NCBI RefSeq assembly: GCF_001424985.1
Contig: NZ_LMDA01000014.1
Span: 375-58,023, forward strand
Direction: 5' to 3'
Source of the DNA: Rhizobium sp. Root1212
Lineage (GTDB): Bacteria > Pseudomonadota > Alphaproteobacteria > Rhizobiales > Rhizobiaceae
DNA: 57,649 nt
Part shown: piece by piece, positions 33,555-43,635 of the stretch
Position numbering within the stretch: position 1 is the stretch's first letter
Layout of the letters: every line of letters starts with the position of its first letter
Position numbers and translations under genes: made by a program
Notes under the pieces: generated by a model
What the model was told of the DNA's origin: nothing
What the model saw: the letters and a program-made list of their open reading frames with translations, nothing else
Database searches by the model: none

Positions 33555-35321
33555 ATGCGGCTCGATCAATGGCTTTCACTCGGCATCATCCTTCTTATGA
33601 TGGCGGCCTTCGTCTGGGGGCGTTATCGCTATGATATCGTTGCCGCCGGCACGCTTCTCATTGCGATTTTGCTGGGGGTCGTACCGGCAAATAAGGCTTT
33701 CAGCGGCTTTTCCGACGATATCGTCATCATCGTCGGCAGCGCCTTGCTCGTTTCGACGGCGATCTCTCGCTCCGGCATCATGGATATTGCCATCCGCAAA
33801 TTCGCGCCGCAGCTTCAAGGGCCGCGCTCCCAACTGCTGATCCTGATCGCCATCGTCGCGGTTCTCTCGGCTTTCGTCAAAAATATCGGCGCGCTGGCCA
33901 TCATGATCCCCGTCGCGGTGCAGATGGCGCGCAAATCCGGCATTTCGCCGTCGATGTTCCTGATGCCGATGTCGTTTGCCTCGCTGCTCGGCGGCCTGAT
34001 GACGCAGATCGGCACCTCGCCGAACATCATCGTTTCCCGCGTGCGTGAGGAGATGACCGGCCAGACCTTCACCATGTTCGATTATACGCCCGTCGGCGCG
34101 GGACTGACGGTGGCGGGTGTGCTTTTCCTGACGCTGTTCTATTGGCTGCTGCCGGAACGGGTGCGCGAGGACGCCTCGATGCATGAGGCGCTGAAGATCA
34201 AGAACTACACGACGGAAGCCAGAGTCGCCGCCAAATCGGCAGCCTCAGAGCAGACGGTGAGCTGGTTGCAGCAGCCGGCCGATGGCGAGGCCATGGTCAC
34301 CGCGATTATCAACGATAAGGGCGCCAGGCGCACACCCTTGCCCGACATGATGGTGAAGGAAGGCGACCTCTTGATCATCGAGGGCGAGCAGGCGGCGCTC
34401 GACAAGATCGTCAGTCACGGCAAGCTCGAGCTTTCCGTCCACATCCACGAGAAGGAAAAGGGCACGGACATCGGCTCGGTGGAGGCGATCGTCGGCGAGC
34501 ATTCGCGGCTGATCGGGCTTAGCGCCAAGGACCTGGCGCTGTTCCACAACACCGGCCTCAACCTGCTCGCCGTCAGCCGCCGCGACAAGCGCTTCGTCGA
34601 GCGTCTGAGCCAGATCAAAATCCGCAACGGCGATGTGCTGGTTCTGCAAGGCGATATGCGCCGGCTGCCGGAGCTTTTGCGCGAATGGGACTGCCTACCG
34701 CTGATCGAGCGCGACGTGAAGCTCGGCAGCATCCGCAACCGCATCGTGCCGGCGCTGATCCTGCTGGCGGCCATGGCCTCGACGGCCTTCGGCGGCGTGC
34801 CGGTGGCGGTCGCCTTTTTCGCCGCCGCCTTCATGATGGTGGTCACCGGCTCCATTCCGCTACGGGATGTCTATGATACCCTCGATGCACCGATCCTGAT
34901 CATGCTCGCCGCCCTGATCCCGATCAGCGACTCACTTGCCGCGACGGGAACGACGGACGTCATCGCCGATATCCTGTCCCGCACGGCGGCGATGCTGCCG
35001 GCCTATGGCGCTCTGGCGCTGATCCTCGTTGCCGCCATGGCCGTGACGCCGTTTCTCAACAATGCGGCGACGGTGCTGGTGATGGCGCCGATCGCGGCCA
35101 CGTTCGCCCAGAAACTCGGCTTTCAGCCGGAGGCCTTCCTCATGGCTGTCGCCATCGGCGCGGGCTGCGATTTCCTCACCCCCATCGGCCACCAGTGCAA
35201 CACGCTGGTCATGGGGCCGGGCGGCTATCGGTTCAGCGATTACGGCCGGCTCGGCTTTCCGTTGTCGATCATCGTCGTGCTGGTCAGCGTTCCGCTTCTG
35301 CTGCTTTTCTGGCCGATCTGA
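33555..35321 (+). CDS. SLC13-family permease with TrkA-C domains
   Basis: A 588-residue carrier of the divalent anion:Na+ symporter/ArsB-NhaD superfamily. Two hydrophobic halves (about 5-205 and 395-585) flank a central soluble part with two TrkA-C (RCK-C) domains (about 225-380, with DMMVKEGDLLIIEGE and IRNGDVLVLQGD). The carrier motifs KNIGALAIMIPVA and FLNNAATVLVMAPIA, and TQIGTSPNIIV and TPIGHQCNTLVMGPGGY, are the paired substrate/sodium loops. ATG 33555 follows AGGAAA. Likely substrates are dicarboxylates, sulfate or similar anions. Confidence 0.9.
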   Translation: MRLDQWLSLGIILLMMAAFVWGRYRYDIVAAGTLLIAILLGVVPANKAFSGFSDDIVIIVGSALLVSTAISRSGIMDIAIRKFAPQLQGPRSQLLILIAIVAVLSAFVKNIGALAIMIPVAVQMARKSGISPSMFLMPMSFASLLGGLMTQIGTSPNIIVSRVREEMTGQTFTMFDYTPVGAGLTVAGVLFLTLFYWLLPERVREDASMHEALKIKNYTTEARVAAKSAASEQTVSWLQQPADGEAMVTAIINDKGARRTPLPDMMVKEGDLLIIEGEQAALDKIVSHGKLELSVHIHEKEKGTDIGSVEAIVGEHSRLIGLSAKDLALFHNTGLNLLAVSRRDKRFVERLSQIKIRNGDVLVLQGDMRRLPELLREWDCLPLIERDVKLGSIRNRIVPALILLAAMASTAFGGVPVAVAFFAAAFMMVVTGSIPLRDVYDTLDAPILIMLAALIPISDSLAATGTTDVIADILSRTAAMLPAYGALALILVAAMAVTPFLNNAATVLVMAPIAATFAQKLGFQPEAFLMAVAIGAGCDFLTPIGHQCNTLVMGPGGYRFSDYGRLGFPLSIIVVLVSVPLLLLFWPI

Positions 35322-35395
35322 CAAAAGCCTGCGACAGGGCGGGGCGTGCGTGCTATGGGCGCAGCCGAAACGCTTACCCGCACGGCCCGGATATC

Positions 35396-37021
<1,626 letters not shown>

Positions 37022-37034
37022 TACGGCAGAGAGA

Positions 37035-37072
37035 GCCGGCCGGGCGTGTCGCAATGGAGCACTCCGGCCGGC
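37035..37072 (+). terminator. Hairpin after the ABC-F gene
   Basis: Stem GCCGGCCGG/CCGGCCGGC of 9 bp with a 20-base loop, 13 bp after the stop codon, followed by a short T-containing stretch (GCGTTTGTCG). Confidence 0.5.
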
Positions 37073-37183
37073 GCGTTTGTCGTATCTGATGGGATAGATG
37101 TCGCGACACCGCTCTTGGCATCGTGAAAATTCTGGTCTCCTGAACCGCAGGGAAATACGCCTGCGTTTCTGGGAGGACGCGAT

Positions 37184-38203
37184 ATGACCGCGGAAGTGAA
37201 AGCCAAGGGCACGGTTTCGCAGGCGGGCGTCGCCAAGTCGCTCAGGGTCGGCTTTATCCTGTCGAAGAATTTCACGCTTTCCGCCTTCGCACTGTTCGTC
37301 GATACGCTCAGGCTTGCCAGCGACTACGAGGATCGCTCGCGCCGGGTGCATTGCGATTGGGACGTGCTGAATGGCTCGCGCAATTTCGTCATGTCGAGCT
37401 GCGGCGTGCAGGTGGCGCCGACCGCGCCCTTCGCCGATCCCTGCAATTACGATTATATCGCCGTCGTCGGCGGGCTGCTCAGCGTGGACGAGCCGCTGGA
37501 CGCAGTCTCGCTTGCCTATCTGCGCAAGGCGGATGCGGCAGGCGTCGGGCTGATCGGCCTTTGCACCGGCAGCTTCGTGCTGGCCGATGCCGGGTTGCTG
37601 AAGGAGCACTGCGCCTGCGTCAGCTGGCTGCACCACCGCGAGTTCCGCGCCCGCTTTCCGGGCCAGCCGGCGACCTCGGCACAAATCTTCCATTTCGACG
37701 GCAAGCGGGCGACCTGCGCCGGCGGCAGTGCGGTGGCCGATCTCGCGGCAACGCTGGTGCGCCACCATATCGGCGAGCAGGCGGAACGCAATGCGCTGGA
37801 AATCCTGCAGATTTCCCATCGCCGCGACGGCACGGACACGCAGGCCCGTTCGCCGCTCGGGCTTGAGGCCAGCGACCGACGCGTCCATGTCGCACTGATG
37901 CTGATGGAGCAGCATGTCGAGGACCTGCTGCCGATCGAAAGCATCGCGTCGCTGATCTCGCTGTCGCGCCGGCAGATGGAGCGGTTGTTTCGCGAGACGA
38001 TGGGGATGTCGCCGAGCGAAGCCTATACGAAAATCCGCATGGAGGCGGCCATGCGCATGGTGACGGCGCAGCCGACGCGGCCGCTGATCGATATCGCCCT
38101 TGCGGTCGGCTTCGAGGGCATGTCGCATTTCACCAAGCGGTTCCGCCAGAGCTTCGGTCAGACCCCGTCGCAGGCGCGGCGGCAGGGCGTTCACAAGCGA
38201 TAG
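37184..38203 (+). CDS. GlxA-type AraC family regulator
   Basis: A 339-residue regulator with an N-terminal DJ-1/PfpI-like domain (about 20-200, including GLIGLCTGSFVLADAGLL, the nucleophile-elbow region) and a C-terminal AraC DNA-binding domain (about 235-330, with SLISLSRRQMERLFRETMGMSPSE and IALAVGFEGMSHFTKRFRQSFGQTPSQ). GlxA-type proteins in rhizobia control amino-acid, betaine or carnitine catabolism. ATG 37184 has GGGAGGAC upstream. It is convergent with the following carrier by five bases and its targets are not evident here. Confidence 0.9.
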   Translation: MTAEVKAKGTVSQAGVAKSLRVGFILSKNFTLSAFALFVDTLRLASDYEDRSRRVHCDWDVLNGSRNFVMSSCGVQVAPTAPFADPCNYDYIAVVGGLLSVDEPLDAVSLAYLRKADAAGVGLIGLCTGSFVLADAGLLKEHCACVSWLHHREFRARFPGQPATSAQIFHFDGKRATCAGGSAVADLAATLVRHHIGEQAERNALEILQISHRRDGTDTQARSPLGLEASDRRVHVALMLMEQHVEDLLPIESIASLISLSRRQMERLFRETMGMSPSEAYTKIRMEAAMRMVTAQPTRPLIDIALAVGFEGMSHFTKRFRQSFGQTPSQARRQGVHKR

Positions 38204-38208
38204 GGCAC

Positions 38209-39855
38209 TCAGCCCGCGTCCGGCTCTGCCGGGTGGCGACGATGCTCGATAGTCAGGAAGTGCCGCACGACCGGGCCTTCGGGCCCGATATGATAGCGGG
38301 TCGTTTCGGCCTGAAGGTCGGCATCGGCCTTGGAGACGCGCCTGTGCTGGCGCAGGTGTTCCGCCCAGGATTCGACCATGAACCATTCGACGATCTTTTC
38401 CGGATCGGCGGAATCCTCCGTCATGCCCCAGCCATAGGCGCCATCCCGCCGCCGCTCTTCCGAAAGGCGGACGAGCGCATCGATGAACGGCCGCCGGTTC
38501 TCCAGCGCAACGCGATATTCGATCAGCACCAGCACCGGGCCGCGATCATGGGCGACGGGGGCTGCGGTCAGCGGTTCCGGCCAGTGGTTGGAGGGCACCA
38601 GATCGGCATCGCCGCCGGGCAGCTTGATCCGGTGCATGAGGACGGCGGCGACGAGCAGGCCGGCGGCGCTGACGAGGAGCGCCATGGGCACGCCGATCTC
38701 CTGCGCGATGGCGCCCCAGCCGAGGCTGCCGACCGTCATCGCGCCGTTGAACACCGTGAGATAAACGGCGAGCGCCCGGCCGCGCACCCAGTTGGGCAGG
38801 ATCGCCTGGGCGGCTCCATTGAAGGTGGTAAGTGAAGTGATCCACGCGCCGCCGAGCACGAGCAGAAGCAGGATCGCGACCCATTGCGGCGGTGCCACCG
38901 AAAGTGCCGCCATGACGATCGCCGTCAGCACGGCGGAGCCAAGCAGCAGAGTATCGGAATCGAAACGGTCGCGCAGCTTCGGCATGACGATCGCGCCGAG
39001 GATCGCGCCCGCGCCGACAGCACCAAGCAGAATGCCGTAGAAGCCGGCATCGCCGCCGAGCAGGTTGCGGGCGACAAGCGGCAGCATCGCCCAGACGGCG
39101 CTGGCAAAAACGAAGAAGATTGCCGCGCGCATGAGCACGATATGCAGCGGCTTGCTGGCTTTGGTGTAGCGCAGGCCGGCGCGGAAGGCGCCGAGGAAAC
39201 GTTCCGATAGCGCGTCGTCGGCGTCCTTGGCGCGCGGCCACCAGATCAGCGCCGAGATGACGAAGACGTAGCTCACGACATCGACGCCATAGGTGGGTGC
39301 GGCGCCGAAGGCGGCCAGCAGCAGGCCGCCGGCGGCCGGGCCGATCGAGCGGGCGATGTTGATGCCGAGCGAATTGAGCGCCACTGCGCTCTTGATGTCC
39401 TTCTTCGGCACCAGCTCCGGCACGATCGCCTGCCAGGTCGGCCCCATCAGGGCCGCACCGATGCCGCCGATGAAAGTCAGGCCCACGAGAAGGCCGATAT
39501 TCAGCATGCCGGTGTGGGAAAGGATCATCAGCGCGATGCTGACACTGGCGAGCAGCAGCTGGATGCCGATCAGGAATTTGCGTCGGTCGAGAATATCCGA
39601 CAGCACGCCGGCGGGAATGGCGAGCAGGAAGATCGGCAGCGTGCCCGCCGCCTGGATCAGCGAAACGGCGGCCGGCGAGGCCGAAAGATCCGTCACCAGC
39701 CAGGAGCTTGCGACATCGCGCATGAAGGTGCCGGTATTGCCGAGCACGGTCGCGGCCCAGAGCACCGCGAAGACCGGTTGGGCAAGCGGCGCAAAGCCGC
39801 TGGAGGAAGCGGGCCGTGGAGGCGCGGTTTCGGGTTCCGCGTGGTGCTGGGTCAT
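38209..39855 (-). CDS. MFS transporter fused to a C-terminal ABM-like domain
   Basis: A 548-residue protein. Residues about 20-420 form an MFS_3-type (EntS-like) carrier with the loop AGVLSDILDRRKFL. From about 440 a soluble domain (GPVLVLIEYRVALENRRPFIDAL, then YGWGMTEDSADPEKIVEWFMVESWAEH) resembles the small ferredoxin-like antibiotic-biosynthesis-monooxygenase fold. ATG 39855 has GGGAGG upstream. A minus-strand terminator at 39897-39929 separates it from the hydrolase cluster. Such fusions occur in proteobacteria; the cargo is unknown and export of a small organic compound is likely. Confidence 0.85.
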   Translation of the reverse strand: MTQHHAEPETAPPRPASSSGFAPLAQPVFAVLWAATVLGNTGTFMRDVASSWLVTDLSASPAAVSLIQAAGTLPIFLLAIPAGVLSDILDRRKFLIGIQLLLASVSIALMILSHTGMLNIGLLVGLTFIGGIGAALMGPTWQAIVPELVPKKDIKSAVALNSLGINIARSIGPAAGGLLLAAFGAAPTYGVDVVSYVFVISALIWWPRAKDADDALSERFLGAFRAGLRYTKASKPLHIVLMRAAIFFVFASAVWAMLPLVARNLLGGDAGFYGILLGAVGAGAILGAIVMPKLRDRFDSDTLLLGSAVLTAIVMAALSVAPPQWVAILLLLVLGGAWITSLTTFNGAAQAILPNWVRGRALAVYLTVFNGAMTVGSLGWGAIAQEIGVPMALLVSAAGLLVAAVLMHRIKLPGGDADLVPSNHWPEPLTAAPVAHDRGPVLVLIEYRVALENRRPFIDALVRLSEERRRDGAYGWGMTEDSADPEKIVEWFMVESWAEHLRQHRRVSKADADLQAETTRYHIGPEGPVVRHFLTIEHRRHPAEPDAG

Positions 39856-39896
39856 GGCTGGCCTCCCGCGGCCGGATACCGCTTTCACGTCATCGG

Positions 39897-39929
39897 AAAA
39901 ACCGCCGCAAGCGTGACGCCTGCGGCGGT
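39897..39929 (-). terminator. Rho-independent terminator of the XapX-hydrolase operon
   Basis: On the minus strand, stem ACCGCCGCA/TGCGGCGGT with an 11-base loop is followed directly by a T run. It lies 8 bp after the stop of the alpha/beta hydrolase and before the MFS gene, so the four upstream genes end here. Confidence 0.82.
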
Positions 39930-39937
39930 CTCAAGCA

Positions 39938-40918
39938 TCAGGACTGGATGAAAGCCAGCAGATCGGCGTTCAGCACGTCGGCATTGATGGTCAACATGCC
40001 GTGCGAGAACTTCGGATAGGTCTTCAGGGTGCCGTTCTTCAAGAGCTTGATCGACTTCAGCGCGGCGTCGGCGATCGGCACGATCTGGTCGTCTTCGCCG
40101 TGCAGCACCAGCGTGGGAACCGAGATCGCCTTCAGGTCTTCCGTCTGGTCGGTTTCCGAGAAGGCCTTGATGCCGTCGTAGTGGGCCTTGGCGCTGCCCA
40201 TCATGCCCTGTCGCCACCAATTCTGGATAACGCCTTCATGCACCGTGGCGCCTTCGCGGTTGAAGCCGTAGAAGGGGCCGGCGGGAACGTCGCGGAAGAA
40301 CTGGGCGCGGTTTGCGGCAAGGGCGGAACGGAAACCGTCGAAGACTTCCAGTGGTTGGCCTTCGGGGTTGGCGTCGGTCTTGAGCATCAGCGGCGGAACG
40401 GCAGAAACGAGCACCGCCTTGGCGACCCGGCTGGCCGGCTCGCCGTGCTTGGCGACATAACGGGCGACTTCGCCGCCGCCAGTGGAGTGGCCGATATGGA
40501 CAGCTTTTTTCAGGTCGAGCGCCTCGGCGACGGCGAAGGCATCGGCGGCATAATGGTCCATGTCATGGCCATCGGAAACCTGAGATGAGCGGCCGTGGCC
40601 GCGGCGATCGTGGGCGACGACGCGAAAGCCCTTGGAAACGAAGAACAGCATCTGGGCATCCCAGTCGTCGGCGCTCAGCGGCCAGCCGTGATGGAACACG
40701 ATCGGCTGCGCGTCCTTCGGACCCCAGTCCTTGTAGAAGATATCGACGCCGTCCTTGGTGGTAACGTAGCTCATGTTGCTTTCTCCTTTTTGCGGGGTGG
40801 GGGAGGCCTGCGCCTCCGCATGGGACATGGGAAGCGCCGCGGCGGCGGCAAGGGCCGCACCGGCAAGCAGCGTGTCGCGCCGCGACAGACTGAAATCGAA
40901 TGGATCGGCAGACGACAT
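39938..40918 (-). CDS. Tat-exported alpha/beta hydrolase (chloroperoxidase/esterase type)
   Basis: A 326-residue protein. Residues 1-39 form a twin-arginine signal (LSRRDTLLAGAALAAAAALP, then SHAEA). The mature part is an alpha/beta hydrolase of the non-heme chloroperoxidase/arylesterase group: oxyanion HHGWPLS, nucleophile Ser in GHSTGGGE, Asp in HGEDDQIVP and His in FSHGM. ATG 40918 has AGGAGTAACC. A second, perfect ribosome-binding site precedes Met49 (MSYVTTKDG), which is where cytoplasmic homologues begin, so a non-exported form may also be made. Last gene of the XapX-amidohydrolase-DoxX unit. Confidence 0.9.
   Translation of the reverse strand: MSSADPFDFSLSRRDTLLAGAALAAAAALPMSHAEAQASPTPQKGESNMSYVTTKDGVDIFYKDWGPKDAQPIVFHHGWPLSADDWDAQMLFFVSKGFRVVAHDRRGHGRSSQVSDGHDMDHYAADAFAVAEALDLKKAVHIGHSTGGGEVARYVAKHGEPASRVAKAVLVSAVPPLMLKTDANPEGQPLEVFDGFRSALAANRAQFFRDVPAGPFYGFNREGATVHEGVIQNWWRQGMMGSAKAHYDGIKAFSETDQTEDLKAISVPTLVLHGEDDQIVPIADAALKSIKLLKNGTLKTYPKFSHGMLTINADVLNADLLAFIQS
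40775..40790 (-). promoter_or_regulatory. Internal ribosome-binding site within the Tat-hydrolase gene
   Basis: Minus-strand AAAAGGAGAAAGCAAC directly before ATG 40774 (codon 49). The bases encode the linker residues QKGESN of the long form. Spacing and match are those of a strong Shine-Dalgarno site. Confidence 0.6.
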
Positions 40919-40926
40919 GGTTACTC

Positions 40927-41361
40927 CTATCGGTTGGCCGGGGCGGAAAGATCGACCCCCGCGACGATGATGAAGGCGCCGGCGAGGCCGAGATGCTCGA
41001 AGAAGGCATTGGTCGCCATCATCCGGTCCATGCCATCAGGCATTTCCCAGAAACGCAATGCGACGAAGGTCGCCATCAGAGTGAAGCCGGCAAGGCCGAG
41101 CGCCCCCAGCCAGCGGAAGATGCCGGCCAGTATCATGGTGGAGGCGACAAGCTCGAAGGCGATGACGAGGACGGCGAAGACCGGCGCCGGCGACAGCCCG
41201 AAATGGTCCATCTCGCCGATCGCCGACTGGAAATCGAACAGCTTCATCAGGCTGCCCTGCAGATAGGCGGAGCAAAGGCCGAGCAATGCGACCCAGTAAA
41301 CGGCTTTCGATTGCAGGAGCGGTCGGGCGATGCCGGCGAGTTTCCGTTCCAGTTCCATCAT
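40927..41361 (-). CDS. DoxX family membrane protein
   Basis: A 144-residue protein with four predicted membrane helices, matching the DoxX/DoxD-like family. YLQGSLMKLFDFQSAIGEMDHFGL (about 33-56) is the usual segment after the first helix, and MATFVALRFWEM precedes the last. DoxX proteins are small quinone- or thiol-linked membrane proteins of poorly defined role. It starts 10 bp after the amidohydrolase and is 8 bp before the Tat hydrolase, so it belongs to the same operon. Confidence 0.87.
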   Translation of the reverse strand: MMELERKLAGIARPLLQSKAVYWVALLGLCSAYLQGSLMKLFDFQSAIGEMDHFGLSPAPVFAVLVIAFELVASTMILAGIFRWLGALGLAGFTLMATFVALRFWEMPDGMDRMMATNAFFEHLGLAGAFIIVAGVDLSAPANR

Positions 41362-41371
41362 GCTCAGGTCC

Positions 41372-43354
41372 TCACACGGCCCAGCAGGCGCAGCCGAGCG
41401 CGCCCCAGAAGCCCTTCAAATCCGAGATCGGCAGCTTGCTCGACCAGGCCGAAGCATGGTCGTGGCCGTGCACACCGCAACTGGAGGCGCAGCCGCAGAG
41501 CGACGCCGCCTTCATCCGCAGCGAATTCTTGCCGGCCCCCTGTGGTTCGCCCCACCCGGCATAGCCGCCGAAGGTTCTGACTGGCGACCAGTCCGGCATG
41601 GGTGGCGGCACCTGGCCTTCGTCGAGGCTGGAGAAGCTGTCGGCGGCCCAGACCACCTTGCCGCCAACCACTGTCAGTTCCGAGCTGATATGGCTGATCT
41701 CGTCTTCCGGGCAGGAGAAGAAATCGCGGTCAGGAATGACGAGATCGGCGAATTGGCCCTTCTCGATCCGGCCCTTCTTGCCTTCCTCGTTGGAAAACCA
41801 GGTGACGTTTTCCGTCCACATCCGAAGCGCCGTTTCGCGGTCGAGGCAGTTGCGTTCGGGATAGAGCCGCATGCCGCCCAGCGTGCGGCCGGTGATCATC
41901 CAGGAGAGCGAGACCCAGGGATTGTAGGAGGCGACGCGAGTCGCATCCGTGCCGGCGGAAATCTTCGTGCCCCGGTCCAGCATGCGGGCGATCGGCGGCG
42001 TGGCTTCGGCCGCCCCCGCGCCATAACGCTCGACGAAATATTCGCCCTGAAAGGCCATGCGGTGCTGCACGGCGACGCCGCCGCCAAGCGTCGCGATACG
42101 GTCGATCGATCGATCCGAGATCGTCTCGGCATGATCGAAGAACCAGTTGAGGCCGGAAAGCGGGACGTCCTTGTTCACCTTCTCGAAGACATCGAGCGCC
42201 CGCGAGATCGTCTCGTCATAGGTGGCGTGCATGCGCCAGGGCCAGCGGTTTTCGGCCAGAACGCGCACCACGCCTTCCAGATCATCCTCCATCTCGGCCG
42301 GCATATCCGGCCGCGGCTGGCGGAAATCCTCGAAATCGGCCGCCGAAAACGCCAGCATCTCGCCGGCGCCGTTATGGCGGAAATAGTCGGTGCCCTGCTT
42401 ATATTTCGAGGTCTTGGTCCAGTTCAGGAAGTCGTTCTTCTCTTCCTTCGGCTTCTGGGTGAAGAGATTGTAGGCGAGGCGGATGGTCATCTGGCCTTCG
42501 TCCGAAAGCTTCTGGATGACGGCGTAATCTTCGGGATAGTTCTGGAAGCCGCCGCCGGCATCGATCGCGCCGGTCACGCCGAGGCGGTTGAGTTCGCGCA
42601 TGAAATGGCGGGTAGAATTGACCTGATAGTCGAAGGGCAGCTTCGGCCCCCTGGCGAGCGTCGCATAAAGGATGGCGGCGTTGGGCTTGGCGATCAGCAG
42701 GCCGGTCGGATTGCCGTTGGCATCGCGGGTGATCTCGCCGCCATGCGGCTCCGGCGTATTTTTGTCATAGCCGACAGCGCGTAAGGCCGCGGTATTGAGC
42801 AGGGCGCGATCATAGAGATGCAGCAGGAAGACCGGCGTATCCGGTGCGACGGCATTGATCTCGTCGATGGTCGGCAGGCGCTTTTCCGCAAACTGATGCT
42901 CGGTGAAGCCGCCGACGACACGCACCCATTGCGGCGGCGGCGTGATCGCCACCTGCCGCTTCAGCATCTCCATCGCGTCGGCCAGCGAACGGATGCCGTC
43001 CCAGCGCAGTTCCATGTTGAAGTTCAGGCCGCCGCGAATGATGTGCAGGTGGTTGTCGATGAGGCCGGGCAGGGCGCGGCGGCCCTGAAGGTCGATCACC
43101 TTCGTCGAGGCGGCTTTCAGCGGCAAGATCTCCTCGTCGCGCCCGACGGCGAGGAAGGTACCGTCCTTGATCGCGACGGCGGATGCGGTCGGGTTGGTGC
43201 GATCAAGCGTGGTGAAGCGGCCGTTGTGGAGGATGAGGTCGGGGGTCATGGTGCTGGCTCCGGTGTTCGGATCATTGGCAAGGACGGGCGAAAACAGGCC
43301 GGGGAAGGCAAGGCCGGAAGCGGCGGCCCCGAGGAAATGGCGGCGTGTCGGCAT
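41372..43354 (-). CDS. Tat-exported amidohydrolase (YtcJ-like) with Cys-rich tail
   Basis: A 660-residue amidohydrolase of the YtcJ/AmiH-3 group. Residues 1-27 are a twin-arginine-type signal (MPTRRHFLGAAASGLAFPGL). The metal-binding start is LPGLIDNHLHI; later ligands include HATYDETISRA, WFFDHAETI and the aspartate in ISAGTDATR. The last 40 residues contain CGCASSCGVHGHDH and GCACWAV, a Cys/His-rich tail. A good ribosome-binding site (GGAGCCAGCACC) precedes internal Met36 (MTPDLILHNG), the usual family start. Its ATG overlaps the XapX stop. Substrate unknown. Confidence 0.88.
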   Translation of the reverse strand: MPTRRHFLGAAASGLAFPGLFSPVLANDPNTGASTMTPDLILHNGRFTTLDRTNPTASAVAIKDGTFLAVGRDEEILPLKAASTKVIDLQGRRALPGLIDNHLHIIRGGLNFNMELRWDGIRSLADAMEMLKRQVAITPPPQWVRVVGGFTEHQFAEKRLPTIDEINAVAPDTPVFLLHLYDRALLNTAALRAVGYDKNTPEPHGGEITRDANGNPTGLLIAKPNAAILYATLARGPKLPFDYQVNSTRHFMRELNRLGVTGAIDAGGGFQNYPEDYAVIQKLSDEGQMTIRLAYNLFTQKPKEEKNDFLNWTKTSKYKQGTDYFRHNGAGEMLAFSAADFEDFRQPRPDMPAEMEDDLEGVVRVLAENRWPWRMHATYDETISRALDVFEKVNKDVPLSGLNWFFDHAETISDRSIDRIATLGGGVAVQHRMAFQGEYFVERYGAGAAEATPPIARMLDRGTKISAGTDATRVASYNPWVSLSWMITGRTLGGMRLYPERNCLDRETALRMWTENVTWFSNEEGKKGRIEKGQFADLVIPDRDFFSCPEDEISHISSELTVVGGKVVWAADSFSSLDEGQVPPPMPDWSPVRTFGGYAGWGEPQGAGKNSLRMKAASLCGCASSCGVHGHDHASAWSSKLPISDLKGFWGALGCACWAV

Positions 43355-43635
43355 CAGCTCTGCCCTCGCTCGATTGCCGGCTTCTCGTCAGCCTCGGGCC
43401 GGGTGGCTTTCGGCAGATGGCCGAACATATGAGGCTTGACCTGATGCAGCCAGGAAACGGTGACGGGCTCTCTGTTCCACAAGTGCCTGATCAAAGGCGG
43501 GATCTGCTCGCCGACGAGAATGCCAAGCAGACCGACGAGCGCGACGACCGGCGGCGCCGGGGACCGGACATTGAGAAGGCTGTAGATCACCCCGACCAGG
43601 AGGCCGACAGCCAGCGATACGACATAGATCTTCAT
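43354..43635 (-). CDS. XapX domain protein (DUF1427)
   Basis: A 93-residue membrane protein. Residues 1-48 (MKIYVVSLAVGLLVGVIYSL then RSPAPPVVALVGLLGILVGEQ) form the two-helix XapX domain, and the tail is polar. ATG 43635 has GAGGTTACG upstream; a longer in-frame version lacks support. It is the first gene of the four-gene unit with amidohydrolase, DoxX and alpha/beta hydrolase, and overlaps the amidohydrolase start by one base. XapX proteins have no firm function; first reported beside xanthosine-type genes. Confidence 0.85.
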   Translation of the reverse strand: MKIYVVSLAVGLLVGVIYSLLNVRSPAPPVVALVGLLGILVGEQIPPLIRHLWNREPVTVSWLHQVKPHMFGHLPKATRPEADEKPAIERGQS

